DNA from: Aliivibrio fischeri
Lineage (GTDB): Bacteria; Pseudomonadota; Gammaproteobacteria; Enterobacterales; Vibrionaceae
DNA: 64,000 bases
Assembly: GCF_009727955.1 (NCBI RefSeq)
Contig: NZ_WOBR01000004.1
Location: 179,849-243,848 of the forward strand
Reading direction: 5' to 3'
The notes beneath the pieces are model-generated. The model saw only the letters and a list, made by a program, of their open reading frames with translations, ran no database searches and was not told where the DNA came from. Below are positions 1 to 7,713 of the stretch, in pieces. Made by a program: the position numbers and the translations under genes. Every line of letters starts with the position of its first letter. The stretch's first letter is position 1.

Positions 1-90
1 ATTAACCAGAAAAGAAAGCCCTCATTATAAGTAAGGGAGTTCTCGTGGTCGTTGAACTACATGTATAAACGACATAAATAGGTGATAGAA

Positions 91-162
91 ATGGCTAAAA
101 AGGAAAGTGCGAAAATGATAGCCGTATCTTTAATCATTAGTACGTGTCCGTTTGGTTGCTAA
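91..162 (+). CDS. possible 23-residue small ORF
   Basis: A short ATG frame encodes MAKKESAKMIAVSLIISTC and four further residues. A Shine-Dalgarno-like AGGTGA lies about six bases upstream. The peptide has a charged N-terminus followed by a hydrophobic stretch and ends in cysteine-containing residues, so it could be a tiny membrane peptide or the remnant of a longer exported protein. I do not recognise a family. It lies alone in the gap beyond the dcuC terminator. It may equally be chance, and the ribosome-binding site is the main argument for it. Confidence 0.22.
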   Translation: MAKKESAKMIAVSLIISTCPFGC

Positions 163-266
163 TATTGATAAGCTAAATGTATCGTTAATTTATAAGATTT
201 GCGTGAGCATTAGGTAAATTGTTTGTAAGGAAAATGCCTACCAGGTTATTTATCATCAAAGATAAA

Positions 267-296
267 AAACGCCAGTAACGTGAATTACTGGCGTTT
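267..296 (-). terminator. rho-independent terminator of dcuC
   Basis: A perfect 12-bp inverted repeat, AAACGCCAGTAA / TTACTGGCGTTT, with a 6-base loop. Read on the minus strand it is followed by a T-rich run. It lies 24 bases past the dcuC stop. The rest of 1-319 holds only the tiny ORF described separately; I see nothing else there. Confidence 0.85.
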
Positions 297-319
297 CAAT
301 AAGTTATCGATTTAAAGCA

Positions 320-1495
320 TTATGCGTACATTGGAACAAGAACCATAGTACCGATAATAACTGTGATTAAACCACAGATAACTGGAACAGATGTACGTTT
401 TACCACTTCAAATGGGCTGATTTTTGCCATACCAGATGTCGCAACGATAACGCCAGATACTGGTGAAATAGTACGACCAAGGTTAGATGCTTGAAGCATT
501 GGAATGATAAGGAATGCAGGGCTAAGACCCATTTTACCAGCAAGCTGAGGAGCAAGCTCTACGAATGCGTAGAAAGGGGCATTACCAGAACCTGTTGCGA
601 TAGCAGCAGCAACGGTTAAACCGGTTAGTAGAAGCATTAGAGCCATACCACCCGCGCCTGCTTTATCAGCTAAGTGAAGTAGGTTATCAATTGCGCCAAC
701 AGACATTAGGCCTTGAGCAAATACACCAGCAGCAACTAATAGCATAACTACGCCTTTAAATGCATCAGCCATACCTTCATAACAAGATTCTAAATCTTCT
801 AATGTTTTTTTACCGTTCAATTTATTGGTCGTAAAGTTAACTAACGCGCCAATAAAGATAGAACCAACAACGATAGTGTAAATATCTAAAGATAGACCTG
901 GGATTGTCTCGCCGTTAAACAGGAAAACACCTACGATTGGTAGGAAAGGAAGAATCGCGTAGTAAGATGGTGCGTTTACTTCCATTGCAGAAATATCTAC
1001 TTTCTCCATTGGTGTGTTTTCTTTCTTATCAAGATACTTATTCCAGAAGAAAGCGGCTGCTGCCATCACGATGATTGCACAAATTGATACAGGAAGTACG
1101 GTTTCAACTGCGAAAACATGAAGAGGTAAACCTGATTTTTCTGCAGCAACAATGACATCACCTGATGTAGGTGAAAGGATGATTGCTGCTGGTGATGCAC
1201 ACACTGCAACCGCTGCAGGGCGTGAGATACCCATTGCCGTCATCATAGGGAATAGGGTTGCCATTAATAGAACACCAAGGCCTGTTGCAGAACTTACAGC
1301 AAGAGACATTAGACACGCTACGATGTATGCAGCAACTAATAGAATGTAAGGTGATTTAATGAATGCCAATGGTTTCGAAAATTGCTTAACAACCACATTA
1401 TTTGCACCGATGTGAGTCATGTAAGAGGCAAAACCACAAAGTAGCATGATTTGCATACCTAAGCCGCCGCCACGGTATTGAAGCATGTATTTCAC
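320..1495 (-). pseudogene. dcuC: DcuC-family C4-dicarboxylate transporter, 5'-truncated
   Basis: The 391-residue frame matches the anaerobic C4-dicarboxylate (fumarate/succinate) carrier DcuC: motifs GFASYMTHIGANNVVV, SSATGLGVLLMATLFP, ATGSGNAPFYAFVE and MLQASNLGRTISPVSGV are present through to the normal C-terminus. DcuC is usually about 450-460 residues, so roughly the first 60, including the first membrane helix, are absent. The only available start is GTG at 1495. Reading upstream in frame gives another twelve DcuC-like codons (ending ..TDALEYV before the GTG) and then a TAA at about 1531, with no ATG. The remaining space to the divergent gene at 1688 is too short for the missing part and shows no homologous frame. 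I infer a 5' deletion and probably no function; a novel short N-terminus cannot be excluded. Confidence 0.7.
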
Positions 1496-1687
1496 ATACT
1501 CAAGCGCATCTGTTAATAGTGCGATGAATAATTGTTATTTTTATTGTAACAAAAGGATAAGAACTTGAAATTAACCAAGGTGTTTTTGAGATCTTAATAA
1601 GAATAGGTTGTTTTTTGACCGTGACTAGACGAAGGGAAAATAGCGTTTATACTAGCCTGATTCAAATTCCGTAAATAGAACTTCATT

Positions 1688-2395
1688 ATGTTATTTCAAA
1701 CTATGCAATATATCCTTATTCCTGCTTTGCTTGGTGCTCAAATCATTTTGACCATCATTTTGCATAAAGGGGATATTTGTCCTGGTCAACGTGGTCGCGT
1801 ACATAAGTGGTTACCTGCACTCATTTTAGGTTGGTGTGCGATTGCTGGTTTTGGCATGACTTATGCGCCGATATTTGCAATGAATTTTATTCCTGCAATT
1901 GCAATTACTGGTTTTTATTTAAGCGTAAAAACAGGAAAAACACGAGATAAAGGCCCATTAATCGTGTTGGCATTAGCCAATGGTTTTGCTGCTGCAAGTT
2001 TTGTTAATTTAGCGCTTGGGTCAGGTTCATTTACGCAATTATTTTATGCGTTAGTTGGTCCATTTATTTTTGGTGCTCTATTTGCTCATCTTCTGTTAAC
2101 TCTTGCTCGTACTCGCCTACAAGCATTCCATAAAATTTTACCAATTAGTGGTATCGTTGGCGGTATCATTATGGCTGTGATTCTACTTTGCCAAACATTA
2201 AGTGTTCATGAGATCTTTCTAGATCGTATGGCTGTGAAGTTAGCGATTGCTTTAGGGTTAATGCTATTAAGTATTGGCTTTTGGACTTATCACCTATTTA
2301 AACAGCAAGCGATTAAGTGGCAGTTTCTACTGCTGGCAAATGTGATTATGGCTATTTCTGGTTATTATCAATTTCAGTTGTTTTTTGTGAGATAG
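1688..2395 (+). CDS. hypothetical multi-pass membrane protein
   Basis: The 235-residue protein is very hydrophobic, with about seven predicted helices (near residues 5-25, 43-60, 63-80, 90-110, 115-140, 152-172 and 182-235) and short charged loops such as KTGKTRDK. I do not recognise a functional family and see no catalytic motif. It is divergent from the truncated dcuC and runs toward the DUF4250 gene 68 bases downstream. The ATG is preceded by a weak ribosome-binding site. A small transporter-like or sensor membrane protein is possible, but this is only inference. Confidence 0.75.
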   Translation: MLFQTMQYILIPALLGAQIILTIILHKGDICPGQRGRVHKWLPALILGWCAIAGFGMTYAPIFAMNFIPAIAITGFYLSVKTGKTRDKGPLIVLALANGFAAASFVNLALGSGSFTQLFYALVGPFIFGALFAHLLLTLARTRLQAFHKILPISGIVGGIIMAVILLCQTLSVHEIFLDRMAVKLAIALGLMLLSIGFWTYHLFKQQAIKWQFLLLANVIMAISGYYQFQLFFVR

Positions 2396-2462
2396 AGCAA
2401 ACATTCTGTTCGAAAATTGGTCTACTCTAAGTTTGTCTCTTAAGCAACATGGAGGGTATAGA

Positions 2463-2657
2463 TTGGATTTAAGCAATGCACATGGCCTAGAAAGTGGAAT
2501 TCTACTCGGCATCATAAATGAAAAATTGCGCTTGGAATGCCACAGTCTAGAAGAGTTATCCAGCATGTATGAGCTTGATACACAAGGAGTTCAAGACAAG
2601 CTCAGTAGTTTGGGTTATCAATATGACCCATTAACAAATCAATTTAAGTCATTTTAA
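2463..2657 (+). CDS. DUF4250-like small protein
   Basis: A 64-residue protein beginning LDLSNAHGLESGILLGIINE. The segments LLGIINEKLR, SLEELSSMYELD and LGYQYDPLTNQFKSF resemble DUF4250, a family of unknown function of about 60 residues. I choose TTG at 2463 because a strong GGAGGG (2451-2456) sits six bases before it; a longer frame from TTG 2433 lacks such a site. The C-terminus overlaps the end of metR, on the other strand, by 14 bases, so the two genes converge with no terminator between them. Function is unknown. Confidence 0.7.
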   Translation: MDLSNAHGLESGILLGIINEKLRLECHSLEELSSMYELDTQGVQDKLSSLGYQYDPLTNQFKSF

Positions 2658-3555
2658 TCCCAACTAAATGACTCTGGCTCTGCTGTTTCGCAGTAGAGAA
2701 AAATGCTTGTAAATATTTTTTATCGTGTTCGCTGTCTCTAACGGCAGCGAACAATCTTCGCCACAACCCTTTCCCTAATGGTTTACTCTCAATTAACCCT
2801 TGTCGTGAAAATTCGCTGATAGCCCAATTTGGTAGTGCGGCAACACCTAAACCTGCTGATACCATTTGAACTAGCATGAGTGTGTTTTCTGCTTGTTTCC
2901 ATTTTGCAGGCTCTACATGATTAGGTGATAAAAAATGTTTCACAACATCTAATCGTTGCTTTTGCACTGGATAAGTTAACATGGTTTGATCTAATAAATC
3001 TTTTGGTTCAATACTGTCTTTATTAGCGAGTGGGTGATTGGTTGCCATGACTAAACGCATCTCAAAATCAAATAATGGTTCATAATGCACTTCACTACGT
3101 GGCTGAATATCTGAGGTGATAACTAAGTCTAAATCACCATTAACTAATGCAGGTAGTGGTTCAAAGCCAAAACCCGATGAGAAATCTAATTCTACCTCTG
3201 GCCAACTGATTTGATACTCTTTAATTGCTGGCATTAGCCATTGAAAGCAGGAGTGACATTCAATCGCCATATGTAATCGTCCATGTAGATCTTCTTTCAA
3301 ACTGGCAATTTCGTATTCAGCTTTTGCTAACTTAGGTAACAGATCATCGGCGAGTTTTAATAGGATTTCGCCTTCAGAGGTGAACTTTACTGGGCGTGTT
3401 TTTCGTAAAAATACGCTGCTGCCTAAACGAGTTTCAAAATCTTTAAGCTGATGTGATAAAGCTGATTGAGTGAGATGAAGGGAGTTTGCTGTTGCGGTTA
3501 ACGATCCCGTATCACGCAATGTGGTTAAGGTTTTTAGATGTTTTAATTCAATCAT
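2644..3555 (-). CDS. metR: LysR-type methionine biosynthesis regulator MetR
   Basis: A 303-residue LysR-type regulator: N-terminal winged helix-turn-helix at about residues 1-60 (LTATANSLHLTQSALSHQLK) and a substrate-binding-like effector domain from about 90 onward. The start MIELKHLKTL and the divergent position upstream of metE identify MetR, which in enterics uses homocysteine as coactivator to switch on metE and other methionine genes. The intergenic region holds a perfect TGAA-N5-TTCA MetR site and MetJ-like boxes, so control by both MetR and MetJ is expected. The 3' end overlaps the convergent DUF4250 gene. Confidence 0.93.
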   Translation of the reverse strand: MIELKHLKTLTTLRDTGSLTATANSLHLTQSALSHQLKDFETRLGSSVFLRKTRPVKFTSEGEILLKLADDLLPKLAKAEYEIASLKEDLHGRLHMAIECHSCFQWLMPAIKEYQISWPEVELDFSSGFGFEPLPALVNGDLDLVITSDIQPRSEVHYEPLFDFEMRLVMATNHPLANKDSIEPKDLLDQTMLTYPVQKQRLDVVKHFLSPNHVEPAKWKQAENTLMLVQMVSAGLGVAALPNWAISEFSRQGLIESKPLGKGLWRRLFAAVRDSEHDKKYLQAFFSTAKQQSQSHLVGIKMT

Positions 3556-3594
3556 TACTGCTCCTCAAGTTCCGTTTGAGTAAGTTCAATTATC

Positions 3595-3610
3595 TTCACA
3601 GTAAAGTGAA
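3595..3610. promoter_or_regulatory. inverted repeat in metR-metE intergenic region
   Basis: TTCAC-AGTAAA-GTGAA is a perfect 5-bp-arm inverted repeat 40 bases upstream of the metR start. The arms are MetR half-sites in everted order, so a role in metR autoregulation is possible but unproven. Confidence 0.4.
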
Positions 3611-3623
3611 AAGACAACAAAGT

Positions 3624-3639
3624 AAACATCTAGACGGCT
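3624..3639. promoter_or_regulatory. tandem MetJ-like met boxes
   Basis: Two adjacent octamers, AAACATCT and AGACGGCT, match the met-box consensus AGACGTCT at 6/8 and 7/8. MetJ (with S-adenosylmethionine) binds tandem 8-bp boxes, so this is a good candidate operator repressing metE, metR or both. Confidence 0.55.
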
Positions 3640-3677
3640 AAATAAAATTAATCGATTTAAATAGAGATTTGTTTAGT

Positions 3678-3690
3678 TGAATATAATTCA
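3678..3690. promoter_or_regulatory. MetR binding site upstream of metE
   Basis: TGAATATAATTCA is an exact match to the MetR consensus TGAA-N5-TTCA, centred about 92 bases upstream of the metE start codon. The site argues that the upstream in-frame codons from 3677 are regulatory DNA, not coding sequence. Confidence 0.75.
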
Positions 3691-3775
3691 TAATCAAAGT
3701 GAAAGATTAGAAATTGTACAGTTAGAAAAAAAACGTCATTGTTTAGCCATCCAAACGGCTAAAGGAATTAGACAA

Positions 3776-6100
3776 ATGACAACAGAATTGAAGACAAAAA
3801 CCGTAACTCATATTTTAGGTTATCCACGAGTTGGTGCTCAGCGAGAATTAAAGTTTGCTCAGGAAAAATATTGGCGTGGTGAGATAGAACAGAAAGAACT
3901 TTTGGCCGTAGGCCGTGAATTACGCCAACGTCACTGGAAAGATCAATCCGCTTCAGGACTGGATTTTGTGACTGCAGGTGATTTTGCTTGGTACGATCAT
4001 GTATTAACCACAAGTTTACTTTTAGGGCATGTGCCAGCTCGTCACAATAACGGTTTCCCAGATTTAGATACGTTATTTAAAGTAGGTCGTGGTCAATCTC
4101 AAAACAGCTGTGGTTGTGGTGAAGCCGCATCGGATATGACCAAGTGGTTTAATACCAATTATCACTACATCGTGCCTGAGTTTTCTAAAAACGATAAATT
4201 CAATGTGAGTTGGTCACAACTTTTTGATGAGATTGCAGAGGCACAAAAGCAAGGGCATAACGTTAAGCCTGTTTTATTAGGCCCACTTAGTTACCTTTGG
4301 TTAGGGAAAGAAGTGAATGATGAAGAGGTTGAACAAGGATTTGATCGCTTGTCATTATTGCCTCGTTTATTGACTGCTTATCAAGCTATTTTCTCTAAGC
4401 TTAGTGCGTTAGGTGTTGAGTGGGTTCAAATTGATGAGCCAATCCTGGCACTAGAGTTGCCAAAAGCATGGGCTGATTCTTTTAAATTAGCTTATCAAGT
4501 GATTCAAAGTGATGTGAAATTACTATTAACAACGTATTTTGACGGCGTTGAGCATCATTTAGATAAAATTACCCAACTCGCTGTTAATGGTTTACATATT
4601 GATGTTTCTGCGGCCCCTGACCAATTAGATGCGATTGTGAATGCATTGCCAAAAGAGTGGGTATTATCCGTCGGTGCCGTTAATGGTCGTAATGTATGGC
4701 GTGCTGATTTAGAACGCTTGCATGAAAAACTGCAACCAGTAAAAGATGCGTTGGGTGAGAAGTTATGGATAGCAAGTTCATGTTCATTATTGCATAGCCC
4801 TGTCGATTTAGATCAAGAGACGGAATTATCAAAAGAAACGTTGCAATGGTTTGCGTTTGCTAAGCAAAAATTAAGAGAAGTGACCCTGTTAGCAGATGCG
4901 TTAGACGGTAACCAAAATGCAATTTTAGCCTGTTATCAATACAGTCAACCACTGCGTGAACGCGAAAGTGCTGATCACATTAATAAGCCTGCGGTACAGC
5001 AACGCCTAGCAGCTATCACTCCAGCATTAGCGGAGCGTGCAGAAGCGTATTCTGTTCGAGCGTTACACCAAGCTGAAAAGTTGGGTTTACCATTATTACC
5101 AACCACTACGATTGGCTCTTTTCCACAAACGTCAGATATTCGTCAGCAACGCAGTGCATATCGAACGGGTAAGTTGAATGAACAAGATTATGTTACCGCA
5201 ATGAAGGGGCATATTGCTGATGCGGTAGAACGTCAGGAGCGTTTGGATCTGGATGTGCTGGTACATGGAGAGGCTGAGCGTAATGACATGGTTGAATATT
5301 TCGCTGAGAATCTAAATGGATTTCAAGCAACACGATTTGGCTGGGTGCAAAGTTATGGCTCTCGTTGTGTAAAACCAGCAATCGTGGTGGCTGATATTGA
5401 GCGTGAAGCTCCTATTACTGTGAGTTGGACGCAATACGCTCAGTCGTTAACGACCAAACAAATGAAAGGAATGTTAACTGGCCCGGTAACCATTCTTGGT
5501 TGGACGTTCCCTCGTGAAGACATTACTCGTAAAGAGATTGCACAGCAGTTAGCTTTGGTATTACGAGATGAGGTTTCTGATCTTCAGCAAGCGGGCATTA
5601 ATATTATTCAAATTGATGAACCTGCGATTCGTGAAGGATTGCCAATTAAGAAAAGCGATCAAAAAGCGTATTTAGATTGGGCAGTAGAAGCGTTTAAGAT
5701 TTCAGCGGCCAGTGCTAAATCAGAAACACAAATCCATACTCACATGTGTTATAGCGAGTTTAATGAAATCATTGAATCAGTAGCGGCGTTAGATGCGGAT
5801 GTGATTACGATTGAAACCTCTCGTTCAAATATGGAGTTACTGAAAGCGTTTGAAGATTTTAATTATCCAAATGAAATTGGACCGGGTGTATATGATATTC
5901 ATTCGCCCAATATTCCAAGCCAAGAATGGATTGTTGACCTCATTGAAACCGCGGCAGCAAAAATACCAGTAGAGCGTTTGTGGGTTAATCCTGATTGCGG
6001 TCTGAAAACCCGAAATTGGAAAGAGACAGAAGCGGCGCTTGAAAACATGGTGAATGCGGCAAAAATATTGCGTAAGAAATGGCAATCAAACGCGGCTTAA
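3776..6100 (+). CDS. metE: cobalamin-independent methionine synthase MetE
   Basis: A 774-residue enzyme that transfers a methyl group from 5-methyltetrahydropteroyltri-L-glutamate to homocysteine in the cytoplasm. The N-terminal domain begins [15 protein letters not shown]; the C-terminal catalytic domain carries the zinc ligands in HTHMCYSEF and NPDCGLKTR and the conserved [15 protein letters not shown] and YGSRCVKP. E. coli MetE is 753 residues. I start at ATG 3776 ([15 protein letters not shown]) because AAGGA lies 8-9 bases before it and the longer frame from 3677 runs through the MetR site. An unusual SCGCGE insertion lies near residue 110. It is followed by a strong terminator. Confidence 0.97.
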   Translation: MTTELKTKTVTHILGYPRVGAQRELKFAQEKYWRGEIEQKELLAVGRELRQRHWKDQSASGLDFVTAGDFAWYDHVLTTSLLLGHVPARHNNGFPDLDTLFKVGRGQSQNSCGCGEAASDMTKWFNTNYHYIVPEFSKNDKFNVSWSQLFDEIAEAQKQGHNVKPVLLGPLSYLWLGKEVNDEEVEQGFDRLSLLPRLLTAYQAIFSKLSALGVEWVQIDEPILALELPKAWADSFKLAYQVIQSDVKLLLTTYFDGVEHHLDKITQLAVNGLHIDVSAAPDQLDAIVNALPKEWVLSVGAVNGRNVWRADLERLHEKLQPVKDALGEKLWIASSCSLLHSPVDLDQETELSKETLQWFAFAKQKLREVTLLADALDGNQNAILACYQYSQPLRERESADHINKPAVQQRLAAITPALAERAEAYSVRALHQAEKLGLPLLPTTTIGSFPQTSDIRQQRSAYRTGKLNEQDYVTAMKGHIADAVERQERLDLDVLVHGEAERNDMVEYFAENLNGFQATRFGWVQSYGSRCVKPAIVVADIEREAPITVSWTQYAQSLTTKQMKGMLTGPVTILGWTFPREDITRKEIAQQLALVLRDEVSDLQQAGINIIQIDEPAIREGLPIKKSDQKAYLDWAVEAFKISAASAKSETQIHTHMCYSEFNEIIESVAALDADVITIETSRSNMELLKAFEDFNYPNEIGPGVYDIHSPNIPSQEWIVDLIETAAAKIPVERLWVNPDCGLKTRNWKETEAALENMVNAAKILRKKWQSNAA

Positions 6101-6126
6101 TTTGCAATAATACATTTTTAAGTAAG

Positions 6127-6160
6127 AGCGAAGCCAATCATAGGCTTCGCTTTTTATTTT
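6127..6160 (+). terminator. metE terminator
   Basis: Stem AGCGAAGCC / GGCTTCGCT (9 bp), 7-base loop, then TTTTATTTT. It begins 26 bases after the metE stop and ends just before the convergent Pmp3-family gene. Confidence 0.85.
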
Positions 6161-6163
6161 GTG

Positions 6164-6322
6164 TTATCGAGTTGTGACCCACAGTGCGTGGATCATTCCA
6201 GGAATCCAGAATAAAAGCGTCAATATGATATTAATAAGAAGATCTTTTCCTACATCTTTGGCAAAGAAAACACCTAGTGGTGGCAGTAATACACATAAAA
6301 TAATTAAAACCAGTTTGTTCAT
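6164..6322 (-). CDS. Pmp3/YqaE-family small membrane protein
   Basis: A 52-residue peptide, too short for most ORF cut-offs: MNKLVLIILCVLLPPLGVFF, then AKDVGKDLLINIILTLLFW, then IPGMIHALWVTTR. It has the family pattern of two hydrophobic helices with LPPLGV in the first and IPGxIHAxWV at the end (E. coli YqaE is similar in length). Family members (UPF0057) affect membrane potential and salt or stress tolerance in yeast and plants; the bacterial role is not settled. The ATG at 6322 is preceded by AAGGAT at a good distance. It lies alone between metE and malI, converging on metE. Confidence 0.85.
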   Translation of the reverse strand: MNKLVLIILCVLLPPLGVFFAKDVGKDLLINIILTLLFWIPGMIHALWVTTR

Positions 6323-6442
6323 ATATTATCCTTAATAAAATGAAGTTGAGATTTCACGTTAGTTTGTTATTACATTAATATCAATATATTTGTTTGGTTA
6401 TTAATACTATTCCCATTAATAACCCAAGTTATGCCTTTTTAG

Positions 6443-7465
6443 TTATGCAGAATTACGAGCAATTAACTCAGGGCTTAAAATTAAGCTTTGAGGCACGCTG
6501 TCTTTATCATTGATTTGATTAATTAAACGATGACCTGCTTGGCGTCCAATATCTCGAATTGGAGAAGATACAAAGGTAAGTGATGGTTGAATTAGTTCAG
6601 CTTCAGGCACATCATCAAATCCAATAATCGCAACTTGTTGTCCAATGTAGTTATCTTTACCTACACTGCGATTCGCTCGGTTAACGCCATATACTGCACC
6701 AAAAGCTGTTGATGAATAATGACAAAGTATAGCGGTAATTTTAGGGTTCTTATTCATTAATTGATTAACGGCTTCTGCTGATGCGGTTTGGCTTTTATCG
6801 CATTCAACAACCCATTCTGGTTTAAAAGGTAAACCAAACTGCATTAGGGTGCTGCAATAGCCACCTAAACGCTCGGCACGGCTTAAAGAATCACTTTGTC
6901 CACCAACATAAGCAATTTGTCGATGACCTTGTTTAATAAGGTATTCAGTAGCAATTTTAGCCGCTTGCATGTTGTCAGGACCAACGAAATCGATCTGTTG
7001 ATTTATTTTAGCTCGAGCCACACAAACAATAGGAAGGCCTACGTTTTTAACTTTATCAAGGTTTGGGATCCCTGAATCACGAATAGGGCAGAAGATGATG
7101 CCACCAATATCTTGAGCAATCATGGTTGCTAAACATTGGTCAAATTTTTCTTGGCTTGTGCCTGATTGAGCAAGAAAAAGCATATAGCCTTTTTCTTCTA
7201 AGACTTCACTTATTCCTGCGGCAACTTCCGCATAATAAGGATCACTGATGTCGCGTAAGATTAAGCCGATTAAAGTCGACTTTTGTGATCGTAGGTTAGA
7301 GGCTGTGCGGTTTTTTATATAACCCAAATCTTGTACGGCTTGATTCACTTTATCAATCGTATCAGAAGATATACGTCCTTTTTCGCTTAGTACCATCGAA
7401 ACAGTGGTTACAGAAACCCCTGCACGTTCAGCGACATCCTTTATATTTGCTTTTTTATTTATCAT
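6443..7465 (-). CDS. malI: LacI-family repressor MalI
   Basis: A 340-residue LacI/GalR regulator. Residues 6-55 form the helix-turn-helix and hinge (NIKDVAERAGVSVTTVSMVL), followed by a periplasmic-binding-like effector domain (IGLILRDISDPYYAEVAAGI and AIIGFDDVPEAELIQPSLTF). The divergent position opposite malX-malY and operators of the E. coli MalI type (AAAACGTTTT cores) identify it as MalI. In E. coli MalI represses malI and malXY; the natural inducer is not known. One operator lies just upstream of its own start, fitting autorepression. Confidence 0.9.
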   Translation of the reverse strand: MINKKANIKDVAERAGVSVTTVSMVLSEKGRISSDTIDKVNQAVQDLGYIKNRTASNLRSQKSTLIGLILRDISDPYYAEVAAGISEVLEEKGYMLFLAQSGTSQEKFDQCLATMIAQDIGGIIFCPIRDSGIPNLDKVKNVGLPIVCVARAKINQQIDFVGPDNMQAAKIATEYLIKQGHRQIAYVGGQSDSLSRAERLGGYCSTLMQFGLPFKPEWVVECDKSQTASAEAVNQLMNKNPKITAILCHYSSTAFGAVYGVNRANRSVGKDNYIGQQVAIIGFDDVPEAELIQPSLTFVSSPIRDIGRQAGHRLINQINDKDSVPQSLILSPELIARNSA

Positions 7466-7487
7466 GATTCTTCTTTTAGTTGTCTTT

Positions 7488-7503
7488 GATAAAACGTTTC
7501 ACC
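7488..7503. promoter_or_regulatory. MalI operator, malI-proximal
   Basis: GATAAAACGTTTCACC, 22 bases upstream of the malI start codon, matches the GATAAAACGTTTTATC-type E. coli MalI operator at the core and left arm. Likely the autoregulatory site. Confidence 0.7.
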
Positions 7504-7563
7504 TAACAAAACCTTCTTTAGATTCCCCATTCTATAGCATTTATATATAAATTGAAAAATTAT

Positions 7564-7579
7564 ATCGATCGTGATCACA
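7564..7579. promoter_or_regulatory. possible CRP site before malX
   Basis: ATCGA-N6-TCACA, beside the malX operator, has one perfect CRP half-site (TCACA) and a poor second half. E. coli malXY and malI are CRP-dependent, so a CRP role is plausible but weakly supported here. Confidence 0.35.
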
Positions 7580-7587
7580 GGAAAAGT

Positions 7588-7603
7588 GGTAAAACGTTTT
7601 ACC
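7588..7603. promoter_or_regulatory. MalI operator, malX-proximal
   Basis: GGTAAAACGTTTTACC is a perfect 16-bp palindrome of LacI-family type, about 110 bases upstream of malX and 85 bases from the other operator. It should repress malX transcription. Confidence 0.75.
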
Positions 7604-7713
7604 AAGTCTTTATCATGTGTATTGTGTCGATAAATACGAAAGCGTACTCAACAAATTTAAAGCTGTTGAATTACCTCCTGTTGTCTATTTGATTTATTTA
7701 ATGGAGAAATCCT

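Noticed and set aside
3677-3775. N-terminal extension of MetE
   Set aside because: It overlaps a perfect MetR site and is not part of the MetE family; ATG 3776 has a proper ribosome-binding site.
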